A DNA stretch of 5,935 bases from Hydrogenothermaceae bacterium (lineage in GTDB: Bacteria > Aquificota > Aquificia > Aquificales > Hydrogenothermaceae): positions 1-5,935 of the forward strand of contig DTZN01000113.1 of NCBI GenBank assembly GCA_012961365.1, written 5' to 3'. This document shows, piece after piece, positions 1 through 5,935 of this stretch; position 1 is the stretch's first letter; each line of letters starts with the position of its first letter. The position numbers and the translations under genes are program-made. The notes under the pieces were generated by a model. It made no database searches and was not told the origin of the DNA. It saw nothing but the letters and a program-made list of their open reading frames with translations.

Positions 1-155
1 AAAAACTGCTGAACTACTTCTATATTTACATCTGCTTCAATTAATGCTTTTCTTATATCCTTTAAAGCTTCATCTATAGTTTTTTCATCTAACTTTTTAG
101 CTCTTTTTAGCTTTTCAACTACAGATGAAAATTTTTCTGTTAGTAGCTCAAACAA
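1..155 (-). CDS. ffh: Signal recognition particle GTPase Ffh, N-terminal part (partial)
   Basis: Ffh is the protein part of the bacterial signal recognition particle. It binds 4.5S RNA and hydrophobic signal sequences on ribosomes and delivers them through FtsY to the membrane. Only the first 51 residues are in the window; the gene runs off the left edge. They form the helical N domain: the protein starts MFELLTEKFSSVVEKLKRAK, and residues 37-43 read ALIEADV, a close match to the ALLEADV motif of SRP-type GTPases. The G domain and the Met-rich M domain lie outside. The start is TTG: an in-frame TAA lies three codons upstream (162-164), there is no Met in the visible 51 residues, and an AGAGG ribosome binding site sits 9 nt upstream. 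FtsY shares the N domain but usually has an acidic extension before it, so Ffh is preferred. The gene is transcribed away from the PAP2 gene. Confidence 0.93.
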   Translation of the reverse strand, partial: MFELLTEKFSSVVEKLKRAKKLDEKTIDEALKDIRKALIEADVNIEVVQQF

Positions 156-164
156 TGTGGATTA

Positions 165-169
165 CCTCT
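165..169 (-). promoter_or_regulatory. Ribosome binding site of ffh
   Basis: On the minus strand AGAGG lies 9 nt before the TTG at 155-153. Together with the in-frame TAA at 162-164 it fixes the TTG as the ffh start. Confidence 0.75.
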
Positions 170-180
170 TTTTTTATTTT

Positions 181-209
181 TTGTTTTATTTTATTATAAG
201 CTTTTTAAT
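181..209 (+). promoter_or_regulatory. Weak candidate promoter for the PAP2-M16-speE genes
   Basis: TTGTTT (181-186), a 17-nt spacer and TTTAAT (204-209) give a five-of-six -10 match with a poor -35. Transcription would start near 216, about 16 nt before the ATG at 232. It overlaps the ffh promoter on the other strand. In such AT-rich DNA this match could be chance. Confidence 0.25.
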
Positions 210-221
210 AAAAAATCTAAA
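193..221 (-). promoter_or_regulatory. Sigma70-type promoter for ffh
   Basis: Reading the minus strand there is a perfect -10 box TATAAT (198-193), a 17-nt spacer, and a -35 box TTTAGA (221-216) that matches TTGACA at four of six positions. Transcription would start near 186 and give a leader of about 30 nt before the TTG. The DNA is very AT-rich, so chance matches are common, but the exact -10 with ideal spacing and position makes this credible. Confidence 0.55.
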
Positions 222-222
222 T

Positions 223-228
223 AAGGGA
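223..228 (+). promoter_or_regulatory. Ribosome binding site of the PAP2 gene
   Basis: AAGGGA lies just before the ATG at 232. The spacing is short (3 nt after the last A, 5 nt after AAGG), but no better site precedes the possible GTG start at 157. It therefore supports the ATG start. Confidence 0.5.
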
Positions 229-231
229 CTT

Positions 232-918
232 ATGAAAAAGGTTTTATCTGTTTTTCTTTTAATGTTTTATTTTACATACTCTAAACCCTTGGAAAATAAT
301 AGTAATTTCAAGTATAACACTAATATCTTAATAATTGGTATTCCTTTATTTTTAGTATCTTTATCTATAGATAACGAAGTAAAAAATATTATCCAGAATA
401 ATAAAAATAGCATTTTAAACACAACCACTAATATTTTTGATTTTTTTGGTTCAAAGTTTACATATTTTATACCTGTTTCTGTAGCTTTTTTAGCAAAACA
501 TAACAAAAACGCAAAGCTATTTGAAGCATCTAAAACTGCCATTTCTTCTTCAATATTATCCACACTAACTGTTGCCATGTTAAAAATATCTATTAATAGA
601 GAAAGACCTGATAAATCAGATAAAAATTCTTTTCCTTCTAATCATACTGCTTTAGCATTTGCAGTATTTGGAAGCTATGCACATTACTATACTAATACTA
701 AAATTAAGTATATTTTATATACTGTGCCAACATTAACAGCATTTAGCAGAATATACAAAAACAAACATTATCTCTCAGATACTATAGCCGGTGCTATTAT
801 CGGCTTAAGCAGTGTTTACTTTGGAAAATATTTTTCAAAAAAGTATTTATCAAGGTTTGAACTTGAAACAAATATAAATAAAAATTATTTTAGTTTTAAT
901 TTAAAATATAACTTCTAA
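232..918 (+). CDS. PAP2-family membrane phosphatase
   Basis: This is a 228-residue member of the PAP2 (type 2 phosphatidic acid phosphatase) superfamily, which removes phosphate from lipids such as undecaprenyl diphosphate, phosphatidylglycerophosphate or lipid A with the active site on the periplasmic side. All three phosphatase motifs are intact: KX6RP (K118 to P126, KISINRERP), PSNH (135-138, a variant of PSGH) and SRX5HX3D (S172, R173, H179, D183, the last three expected to be catalytic). A basic, hydrophobic N-terminus (MKKVLSVFLL) looks like a signal peptide or anchor, followed by about five or six hydrophobic segments. The ATG at 232 is chosen because it gives a proper signal-like N-terminus and follows AAGGGA. 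The in-frame GTG at 157 would add 25 hydrophobic residues and abut the ffh start. The C-terminal tail (about 208-228) has alternating aromatic residues and ends in Phe. The substrate cannot be read from the sequence; a PgpB/BacA-like or LpxE-like role is possible. The TAA overlaps an ATG in the next gene. Confidence 0.88.
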   Translation: MKKVLSVFLLMFYFTYSKPLENNSNFKYNTNILIIGIPLFLVSLSIDNEVKNIIQNNKNSILNTTTNIFDFFGSKFTYFIPVSVAFLAKHNKNAKLFEASKTAISSSILSTLTVAMLKISINRERPDKSDKNSFPSNHTALAFAVFGSYAHYYTNTKIKYILYTVPTLTAFSRIYKNKHYLSDTIAGAIIGLSSVYFGKYFSKKYLSRFELETNINKNYFSFNLKYNF

Positions 919-926
919 TGGATAAT

Positions 927-930
927 GGAG
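927..930 (+). promoter_or_regulatory. Ribosome binding site of the M16 gene, deciding its start
   Basis: GGAG lies 8 nt before the TTG at 939, the usual distance. The ATG at 918 and the GTG at 930 have no comparable site upstream, so this element argues for the TTG start. Confidence 0.6.
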
Positions 931-938
931 TGAAAACT

Positions 939-2213
939 TTGAAATATTTAATAGTTTTTTTATCTTTAACTTTTAATCTGGCTATTGCAGGAGGAAACGA
1001 AGTGATAAAGCATATTTTGCCAAATAAGGCAACAATTTTATACAAGGAAACTAGTGGAAAGGGTATTATCTCTGGAGTTATTTTCATAAAAGGGGGAAGT
1101 GTAGAAGACCCAAAAGGGAAAAAAGGTTTAAATCATTTACTTTTCAAAATGCTTTTAAAAAGGACAGAAAATCTTACTGGATTAGAAATTAATAAAGTAT
1201 TTGAAGATAGTGGAGGGCATATTTCTACGTCAAGTGGAGAAGAGTTTTCTACAATTGAGTTTGCAATTAAGCTAGAAGATTTTCAAAATGGAATGAACGT
1301 TTTAAAAGAAGTTTTATATAAACCTGTATTTGAAAAAGAAAAACTAAAACAAGAAATAAACAACACAATAGCCCAAATTAATGCGAAAAAAGAAGAAGGA
1401 TTTTCTTATGCCTTAGATGAGCTTAGGAAAGAAATTTACAAAAATACACCTTATGAAACATCTCCTCTTGGTATCCCCGAGGATTTGAAGAATATAACTG
1501 TAAAAGATTTAAAAGAAAGACACAAACAGATATTACAAGGTGGAAGATTTATTATCTCCATAGTTGGGGATTTACCTTACAAAGAAGTAGAACCTATTTT
1601 AAATGATGTTTTTGGTAAGTTAGAAAACAAAAATTACCAATATAAAAAAGTGAATATAAAAATTTCAAAAGCTAACAAAAAGGAAATAAATAGAGAAGGA
1701 GCACAATCAACAATTGTTGTTGCATATAATGCACCAAAAGCTAGAGAAGAAGGATATTTTGCATTTAAAGTTTTAAACTCTATTCTTGGTAATGGTTTTA
1801 CATCAAGATTATTTCAAGAACTTAGAGAAAAAAGAGGTCTTGCATATGCAGTTGGTTCTTTTTATCCAAGTAAAATAAACGTAGGAAATATGTTTGCGTA
1901 TATAGGAACTGCTCCTGAAAAAACTGAAAAGTCTTTAAACGGAATTATTGATGTTGTAAATAGTATAAAAAATGGAATTACACAAGAAGAACTAGAAATA
2001 GCAAAAGAAAAATTAATAGGTCATTTCCTACTTGATAGTCAAACTAGAGAAAAACAAGCTTTTTATCTTGGATTTTTTGAAACAATAGGGCTTGGATATG
2101 AAACATTTAATAAATATGTGGAAAAAATCCAATCTGTAAAAGAAAAACAAGTTTTAAATGTCTATAATAAATATATTCCAGAAGGTTATTTTGCAGTTAT
2201 TGTAAAACCATAA
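939..2213 (+). CDS. Secreted M16-family protein lacking the catalytic zinc motif
   Basis: This 424-residue protein has the fold-level signature of an M16B peptidase (processing peptidase-like): an N-terminal M16 domain (about 20-185) and a C-terminal M16 domain (about 190-360) with SRLFQELREKRGLAY (289-303). The latter carries the Arg/Tyr pair (R296, Y303) that binds substrate in the non-catalytic subunit. The inverse zinc motif HXXEH is HLLFK (66-70), so the catalytic Glu and second His are lost. The expected Glu ligand about 80 residues on is Gln146 (NTIAQI). It is therefore probably a pseudo-peptidase or the non-catalytic partner of a heterodimer; no catalytic partner is in the window. The N-terminus is a signal peptide with an AIA-GG cleavage site after residue 17, so it acts in the periplasm or envelope. 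The TTG start is preferred over the ATG at 918, which overlaps the PAP2 stop, because of the GGAG at 927 and the clean signal peptide. The ATG would add seven residues. It likely shares a transcript with PAP2 and speE. Confidence 0.88.
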   Translation: MKYLIVFLSLTFNLAIAGGNEVIKHILPNKATILYKETSGKGIISGVIFIKGGSVEDPKGKKGLNHLLFKMLLKRTENLTGLEINKVFEDSGGHISTSSGEEFSTIEFAIKLEDFQNGMNVLKEVLYKPVFEKEKLKQEINNTIAQINAKKEEGFSYALDELRKEIYKNTPYETSPLGIPEDLKNITVKDLKERHKQILQGGRFIISIVGDLPYKEVEPILNDVFGKLENKNYQYKKVNIKISKANKKEINREGAQSTIVVAYNAPKAREEGYFAFKVLNSILGNGFTSRLFQELREKRGLAYAVGSFYPSKINVGNMFAYIGTAPEKTEKSLNGIIDVVNSIKNGITQEELEIAKEKLIGHFLLDSQTREKQAFYLGFFETIGLGYETFNKYVEKIQSVKEKQVLNVYNKYIPEGYFAVIVKP

Positions 2214-2220
2214 AAGGAGG
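2213..2220 (+). promoter_or_regulatory. Strong ribosome binding site of speE
   Basis: AAAGGAGG, a near-complete match to the 16S rRNA tail, begins at the last base of the M16 stop codon and lies 7 nt before the TTG at 2228. It fixes the TTG start and suggests efficient translation despite the weak start codon. Confidence 0.85.
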
Positions 2221-2227
2221 ATTTAAT

Positions 2228-3052
2228 TTGGTTTGGTTTACTGAATATCAAACAGAAAATGTAGGTCTAACAATAAAAGCAAAGGAAGTAAAAACTATAA
2301 ATTCCAAGTATCAAAAAATAATAATCTTAGATACTGAAGAATTTGGAAAAGTATTGGTTTTAGATGGAGCTATCCAAACAACAGAAAAAGATGAGTTTAT
2401 GTATCATGAAATGCTTGTTCACCCTGCGTTAATAAAACATCCTAATCCACAAAGGGTTTTAATTATAGGTGGAGGAGATGGAGGAAGTGTTAGAGAAGCT
2501 TTAAAACATAAAAGTGTTGAAGAAGTTCACTTATGTGAAATAGATGAAGAAGTCATTTTTGTAAGCGAAAAATATTTTCCAAGTATAAGCTCAAAGCTTA
2601 GGAATGAAAAGGTAAAAATATTTATTGAAGATGGAAATCAATTTCTAGAAGAAAGGAAAAACTATTATGATGTAATAATAATGGATTCTTCTGACCCAAT
2701 AGGTCCTGCAGAGGTTCTTTTTCAGGAAAGTTTCTATAAAAAAGTAAAATCATCTCTTAGAAAAAATGGAATAATGGTAGCTCAAACAGAATCTCCATTT
2801 TTACAAGAAAATTATTTTAAAAATGCAGTTAAGGAAATAAAAAAAGTATTTAAATATGTAGGTGTTTACACTGGATTTGTTCCAACATATCCTGCAGGTA
2901 TGTGGAGTTATACCCTTGCAAGTGATGATGTGAATGTGCTAGAGAATGTAAATAAAAATAGGCTAAATAATATAGAAACAAAGTATATAGATGAAAATTT
3001 ATATAAAAATCTTTTTGTAATTCCAAAGTTTATTAAGAGTATGATTGAATAA
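2228..3052 (+). CDS. speE: Spermidine synthase (polyamine aminopropyltransferase)
   Basis: SpeE transfers the aminopropyl group of decarboxylated S-adenosylmethionine to putrescine, making spermidine and methylthioadenosine in the cytoplasm. The 274-residue protein has normal family length and all landmarks: the N-terminal WFTEYQTENVG beta-domain, YHEMLVHPAL (59-68), the nucleotide-binding GGGDGG (81-86), an acidic residue after the second core strand (E105), the catalytic-site motif DSSDPIGPAE (153-162, with D153 the expected base and D156 a substrate ligand), QTESP (186-190), and PTYPAGMWSYTL (219-230) of the polyamine pocket. The start is TTG; the first Met after it is residue 58, inside the conserved core, and a strong AAAGGAGG precedes it. 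In thermophiles such enzymes may accept other amines (agmatine, longer polyamines), which the sequence alone does not settle. It is 14 bp after the M16 gene and is likely co-transcribed with it. No speD or speA/speC is in view. Confidence 0.96.
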   Translation: MVWFTEYQTENVGLTIKAKEVKTINSKYQKIIILDTEEFGKVLVLDGAIQTTEKDEFMYHEMLVHPALIKHPNPQRVLIIGGGDGGSVREALKHKSVEEVHLCEIDEEVIFVSEKYFPSISSKLRNEKVKIFIEDGNQFLEERKNYYDVIIMDSSDPIGPAEVLFQESFYKKVKSSLRKNGIMVAQTESPFLQENYFKNAVKEIKKVFKYVGVYTGFVPTYPAGMWSYTLASDDVNVLENVNKNRLNNIETKYIDENLYKNLFVIPKFIKSMIE

Positions 3053-3060
3053 ACTTAAAC

Positions 3061-3088
3061 TTGCCAAAAAAAGAAATCTTTTTATATT
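3061..3088 (+). promoter_or_regulatory. Candidate promoter for dnaG-rpoD
   Basis: TTGCCA (3061-3066), a 16-nt spacer and TATATT (3083-3088) each match the sigma70 consensus at five of six positions. Transcription would start around 3094-3096, giving a leader of about 28 nt before the dnaG TTG. It sits in the only sizeable gap on the plus strand, where a separate promoter is expected. Confidence 0.5.
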
Positions 3089-3101
3089 TATATTTGCCAA
3101 A
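3061..3101 (+). repeat. Two direct copies of TTGCCAAA, 33 bp apart
   Basis: TTGCCAAA occurs at 3061-3068 and at 3094-3101, a start-to-start distance of 33 bp, about three helical turns. The first copy contains the candidate -35 box and the second falls at the predicted transcription start. Between them lies an AT-only-type inverted repeat (AAAAAGA at 3068-3074, TCTTTTT at 3077-3083). It could be an operator pair or chance. Confidence 0.4.
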
Positions 3102-3127
3102 TTTTTCTGGAGATACTAAAACTTGGC
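3096..3127 (+). promoter_or_regulatory. Potential hairpin over the dnaG translation start
   Basis: GCCAA (3096-3100) can pair with TTGGC (3123-3127). After one A-C mismatch (3101/3122), TTTT (3102-3105) pairs with AAAA (3118-3121), leaving a 12-nt loop. The TTG start codon (3123-3125) is inside the stem, while the GGAG ribosome binding site (3109-3112) is exposed in the loop. The stem is short and AT-rich, so it may not be stable at high temperature. Confidence 0.35.
3109..3112 (+). promoter_or_regulatory. Ribosome binding site of dnaG
   Basis: GGAG lies 10 nt before the TTG at 3123. An in-frame TAA at 3117-3119 rules out a longer protein, so this site and the TTG define the start. Confidence 0.7.
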
Positions 3128-4760
3128 TATACTGCCTGAAACTATAGAAGAAATCAAATCTGTAGCTAATGTATATGATGTTATTTCTGAATATCTAGAT
3201 TTAAAAAAAGTTGGCACATCTTATAGTGCACTGTGTCCATTTCATTCGGAAAAAACCCCATCTTTTTATGTATCTCCACAAAAAAATATATGGAAATGTT
3301 TTGGTTGTGGAAAAAGTGGTAATGCAATTAGTTTTTTGGTCGAATATGAGGGAATAAGTTATTCACAAGCTATAATCAAATTAGCAGAAAAATATGGGAT
3401 AAAAGTAAAGTTTTCAGGGAAAGAAAACTTTAAAGAAAAATCCCAAATTCTAAATATATTAGAAAAAGTTGCAAAATTTTATAAAGAGCAACTAAAATTT
3501 TATCCAAAACCTAGAAAATACCTACTAGATAGAGGAATAAATCCATCAACTATAGATAAGTTTGATATTGGTTATTCCCCTGAAGATGATAGCTTTATTA
3601 AATTTATAGAAAAAGAAAATATAGACAAAAATTTGCTTGTAGATGCAGGAATTATTTCAAGTATAGATAGTAAAAAAGACAAATTTTCTGGAAGAATTAT
3701 TTTTCCAATAAAAGATTTATCTGGAAAGGTAATAGCTTTTGGTGGAAGGGTAATAGATGATAATAAGTCTCCAAAATATTTAAACTCACCAGAAACAAAA
3801 GTTTATCATAAAAGTGAAGTTTTGTATGGTCTATACGAAGCAAAAGAATATATAAGAGAAGAAAATTTTGCAGTTATAGTTGAAGGTTATTTTGATGTAA
3901 TCTCTCCATATCAAGTAGGGTTAAAAAACATAGTAGCATCACTTGGAACAGCTTTTACGCAAAAACAGGCAAAACTCCTGAAAAAATTTACAGACAAAGT
4001 TTATCTAATGTTTGATTCAGATAAAGCAGGTAAACAGGCAGTAGTAAGAGCTTCAAAAATATTTTTATCTGAAGGTATAGAAGTTTACTATACCCCCCTT
4101 GAAGATAAAGACCCAGATTTACTTGCAAAAAAAGGCTACAAGGTATTAAAAGAAAAATTACAAAAAGGAGAAAACTTTTTAGATTTTCTAATAAAAACAT
4201 TGAAGAACACAGAAAGTAGAGAAAAAAGAGCAAGTTTAATAAAAATTGTTTTAGATATTTTGTCTACTGCAAAAGATAAAATTCTTATTAGCGAATATAT
4301 AAACATACTTTCTAAAGAAACAGGTATGCTAAAAGAGTTTTTAATAGAAGAGATGAAAAAATTTAAAAGTAATAAAACCATCACTAAAGATGAAGAAGTA
4401 TTCATCAAAAAAGACAAGCTAAATACTGCTGAAAAAATAGTTTTAAAAGGATTAATAACCTTAGATAAAAATCAGGTGTTAAATATATTAAATAATTATG
4501 GTAAAATATCTTTTTCTGAATACTTTAATTATTTAATGGATGCAATTTTAAATAATGAACTTTCAGAAAAAGAATACGAAGAAATAAAATCTTTTGAAAC
4601 ACCACCTATAACCTTGGAAACATTTGAAGATGCAATATCAAGCCTTATAAAGCTAAACCAGGAAAAACAATTAAAAGAAAAAGCAATTATTTTTGGTAAT
4701 ACTTCAGAAGAAACATTGATGGAAATTTATAAACTAAAAAAATCCTTAATAGGAGGATAA
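3123..4760 (+). CDS. dnaG: DNA primase
   Basis: DnaG makes the RNA primers for leading-strand start and each Okazaki fragment, working with the replicative helicase DnaB. The 545-residue protein has the normal order of parts. The N-terminal CHC2 zinc domain has ligands C38, H41, C59 and C62 (CPFH ... CFGC). The catalytic core has the basic RNA polymerase part with FGGRV (206-210) and the SPKYLNSPET region (216-225), then the TOPRIM metal site with VEGYFD (253-258, E254), FDSDKAG (297-303, D298 and D300) and DPD (330-332). The C-terminal helicase-binding region (about 435-545) is poorly conserved, as usual. The total is slightly shorter than E. coli DnaG (581). The start is TTG: a TAA is two codons upstream, and the first Met is residue 296, inside TOPRIM. 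The gene follows a 70-bp gap after speE and is followed 3 bp later by rpoD, the classical dnaG-rpoD pairing. No frameshift is seen. Confidence 0.97.
   Translation: MAILPETIEEIKSVANVYDVISEYLDLKKVGTSYSALCPFHSEKTPSFYVSPQKNIWKCFGCGKSGNAISFLVEYEGISYSQAIIKLAEKYGIKVKFSGKENFKEKSQILNILEKVAKFYKEQLKFYPKPRKYLLDRGINPSTIDKFDIGYSPEDDSFIKFIEKENIDKNLLVDAGIISSIDSKKDKFSGRIIFPIKDLSGKVIAFGGRVIDDNKSPKYLNSPETKVYHKSEVLYGLYEAKEYIREENFAVIVEGYFDVISPYQVGLKNIVASLGTAFTQKQAKLLKKFTDKVYLMFDSDKAGKQAVVRASKIFLSEGIEVYYTPLEDKDPDLLAKKGYKVLKEKLQKGENFLDFLIKTLKNTESREKRASLIKIVLDILSTAKDKILISEYINILSKETGMLKEFLIEEMKKFKSNKTITKDEEVFIKKDKLNTAEKIVLKGLITLDKNQVLNILNNYGKISFSEYFNYLMDAILNNELSEKEYEEIKSFETPPITLETFEDAISSLIKLNQEKQLKEKAIIFGNTSEETLMEIYKLKKSLIGG
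4751..4756 (+). promoter_or_regulatory. Ribosome binding site of rpoD, inside the dnaG end
   Basis: AGGAGG lies within the last codons of dnaG (the final Gly-Gly) and 7 nt before the GTG at 4764. The ATGs at 4770, 4773 and 4776 are 13 nt or more away, so the GTG is the better start. Confidence 0.75.
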
Positions 4761-4763
4761 TCA

Positions 4764-5935
4764 GTGGCTATGATGATGCACGAAAGAGATGATGTTAGAA
4801 AATTAATTATGCTAGCAAGGGAAAAAGGATATGTTACTTATAAAGAACTTAGTGAAATAATAGATGAGGATTTACTTTTATCTGACGACCTAGATGAACT
4901 TATAGAGTATTTACATGATATAAATATTGAAGTTATTGAAGATAATAAACCTGTTGAAGAATTTGGAAAAGAAGAAACCGAAGAAACTGACTATCTTGGA
5001 ATGGAATTTTCTGATGATGTATGGGCTAAAACAGATGACCCTGTAAAACTATATCTAAAAGAAATGGGTAAAATCCCTCTTTTAACTAGAGATGAAGAAA
5101 TAAGACTGGCGATGGAAATAGAAAGGGGAAGAAAAAAAGTTCTAAGAGGATTGCTTAGGACTTCATTCTTTATGGAAAAAATTCTTGATGAATGGGCTAA
5201 AATTGCAGATGGTAAGATGAAAGTTAAAGACCTTATTAATATAGATACATCAGATTATGAAAATGAAGAAGAGGAAATTGATGAAAATGCTGTAATTGAT
5301 GAGCTAACTAAAGATTTTATTAATAAAGGTATTCAGCTTGCAAAAATGTATAGAGATTTAAGGGATTTAGAAAATAAAATAGTGGAAAACCCTGAGGATG
5401 AAAGTCTAAAGAAACAATTTTTAGTTCAACATGCAAAAACAAATATATTTATTAAGAACTTAAACATTAAATTTACAAAGATAGATAAAATTGCAGATGA
5501 ATTAAAAGATTTATACAAACAATTAAAAACTAAAGAGAGAGATTATAGAAAAAGAATAAAAAGGCTTGAAAAAATCGATAAAGACATTGAAAAGTTATTA
5601 ACGGCAGAATATGATGATAAGCTTTTAAAGAAAATTGAAGAAAATGGGTTGTCTTTTGGAAGATTTGAGATATTAAAAGCAGAAACATTAAAACTTAGAG
5701 AAGAAATAAAAGAAATAAGAGAAAAAATTGGAACTGTTCCTTCAGATTTTGAGTATGTAATGCAAATAATAAATGAAGGAAGAAAAGAGGTTAACGAAAC
5801 AAAGCAGCATATTGTCAAATCTAATCTTAGACTTGTTGTTTCCATCGCTAAAAAATACACAAACAGAGGTTTACAGTTTTTAGACCTTATACAGGAAGGA
5901 AATATAGGTTTAATGAAAGCTGTTGATAAGTTTGA
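4764..5935 (+). CDS. rpoD: Primary sigma factor RpoD, N-terminal part (partial)
   Basis: RpoD directs RNA polymerase to housekeeping promoters. The window holds the first 390 residues; the gene runs off the right edge. Region 1.1 (about 6-60, [20 protein letters not shown]) is the acidic, DNA-mimicking autoinhibitory domain found only in primary sigma factors. Region 1.2 follows (91-122, [20 protein letters not shown]). The non-conserved region spans about 123-345, is highly charged and helical, and is close in size to that of E. coli sigma70. Region 2 begins near 352 with [19 protein letters not shown] and [17 protein letters not shown], the core-polymerase-binding helices. Regions 2.3-4.2, which contact the -10 and -35 boxes, lie outside. 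The GTG start has AGGAGG 7 nt upstream. Only 3 bp separate it from dnaG, so the two are surely co-transcribed and perhaps translationally coupled. Region 1.1 argues against an alternative sigma such as RpoS or RpoH. Confidence 0.97.
   Translation, partial: MAMMMHERDDVRKLIMLAREKGYVTYKELSEIIDEDLLLSDDLDELIEYLHDINIEVIEDNKPVEEFGKEETEETDYLGMEFSDDVWAKTDDPVKLYLKEMGKIPLLTRDEEIRLAMEIERGRKKVLRGLLRTSFFMEKILDEWAKIADGKMKVKDLINIDTSDYENEEEEIDENAVIDELTKDFINKGIQLAKMYRDLRDLENKIVENPEDESLKKQFLVQHAKTNIFIKNLNIKFTKIDKIADELKDLYKQLKTKERDYRKRIKRLEKIDKDIEKLLTAEYDDKLLKKIEENGLSFGRFEILKAETLKLREEIKEIREKIGTVPSDFEYVMQIINEGRKEVNETKQHIVKSNLRLVVSIAKKYTNRGLQFLDLIQEGNIGLMKAVDKF

Noticed and set aside
157..231. GTG start at 157 giving a 253-residue PAP2 protein
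   Set aside because: The extra 25 residues are a Phe/Tyr/Ile-rich run translated from T-rich intergenic DNA that also holds the ffh promoter; there is no ribosome binding site, and the ATG at 232 gives a signal-like N-terminus.
267..578. Minus-strand open frame of 103 codons inside the PAP2 gene
   Set aside because: It lies opposite a well supported phosphatase gene, with no recognisable protein features and no ribosome binding site of note.
786..805. Inverted repeat AGCCG/CGGCT in the PAP2 gene
   Set aside because: Five base pairs within codons of the conserved Ala-Gly-rich segment after the third motif; best explained by coding sequence.
896..1087. Minus-strand open frame of 63 codons at the PAP2/M16 junction
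   Set aside because: It overlaps two plus-strand genes and shows no family signature.
3068..3083. Inverted repeat AAAAAGA-AA-TCTTTTT as a rho-independent terminator of speE
   Set aside because: The stem has only one G-C pair and a two-base loop, so it is too weak, and it lies inside the candidate dnaG promoter spacer.
3988..4417. Minus-strand open frames of 81 and 93 codons inside dnaG
   Set aside because: They are Leu/Phe/Ser-rich mirror translations of Lys/Glu-rich primase codons and overlap each other in different frames.
4770..4778. ATG ATG ATG as the rpoD start
   Set aside because: These codons are 13 nt or more from the AGGAGG, while the in-frame GTG at 4764 is at the normal 7 nt; the difference is only two to four residues.
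5543..5860. Minus-strand open frame of 105 codons inside rpoD
   Set aside because: It is a Ser/Phe/Leu-rich mirror translation of the charged non-conserved region of the sigma factor.

Overview
The window looks like chromosomal core DNA from a low-GC (clearly AT-rich), Gram-negative-type thermophile. The best guess is Aquificota, Hydrogenothermaceae (Sulfurihydrogenibium-like). The guess rests on Lys/Glu/Ile-rich proteins, very AT-rich coding, heavy use of TTG starts, and the look of the SpeE, DnaG and RpoD proteins. It is recall-based inference, not a database result. No mobile element, CRISPR array, tRNA, rRNA or sign of recent transfer is visible.

Layout: a partial gene on the minus strand (1-155) encodes the first 51 residues of the signal recognition particle GTPase Ffh. 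It is divergent from a plus-strand series that fills the rest of the window: a PAP2-family membrane phosphatase (232-918), a secreted M16-family protein that has lost most of its zinc ligands (939-2213), spermidine synthase SpeE (2228-3052), DNA primase DnaG (3123-4760) and the N-terminal two thirds of the main sigma factor RpoD (4764 to the window end). The 76-bp divergent gap holds a good sigma70-type promoter for ffh and a weaker one for the PAP2 gene.

PAP2, M16 and speE are packed with gaps of 20 bp or less and look like one transcript. The only sizeable gap on the plus strand is the 70 bp before dnaG. It carries a promoter-like TTGCCA-N16-TATATT, a duplicated TTGCCAAA, and a potential hairpin that pairs the dnaG TTG start codon while leaving its ribosome binding site in the loop. 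dnaG and rpoD are joined by 3 bp and form the replication/transcription initiation part of the classical macromolecular synthesis operon, here without rpsU next to dnaG.

Most genes are ordinary housekeeping genes. The points most worth a second look are the non-catalytic M16 protein without its catalytic partner in view, the possible leader hairpin of dnaG-rpoD, the near absence of ATG starts (one of six genes), and the outer-membrane-like C-terminal tail of the PAP2 protein. I do not see a clearly new biological system here.
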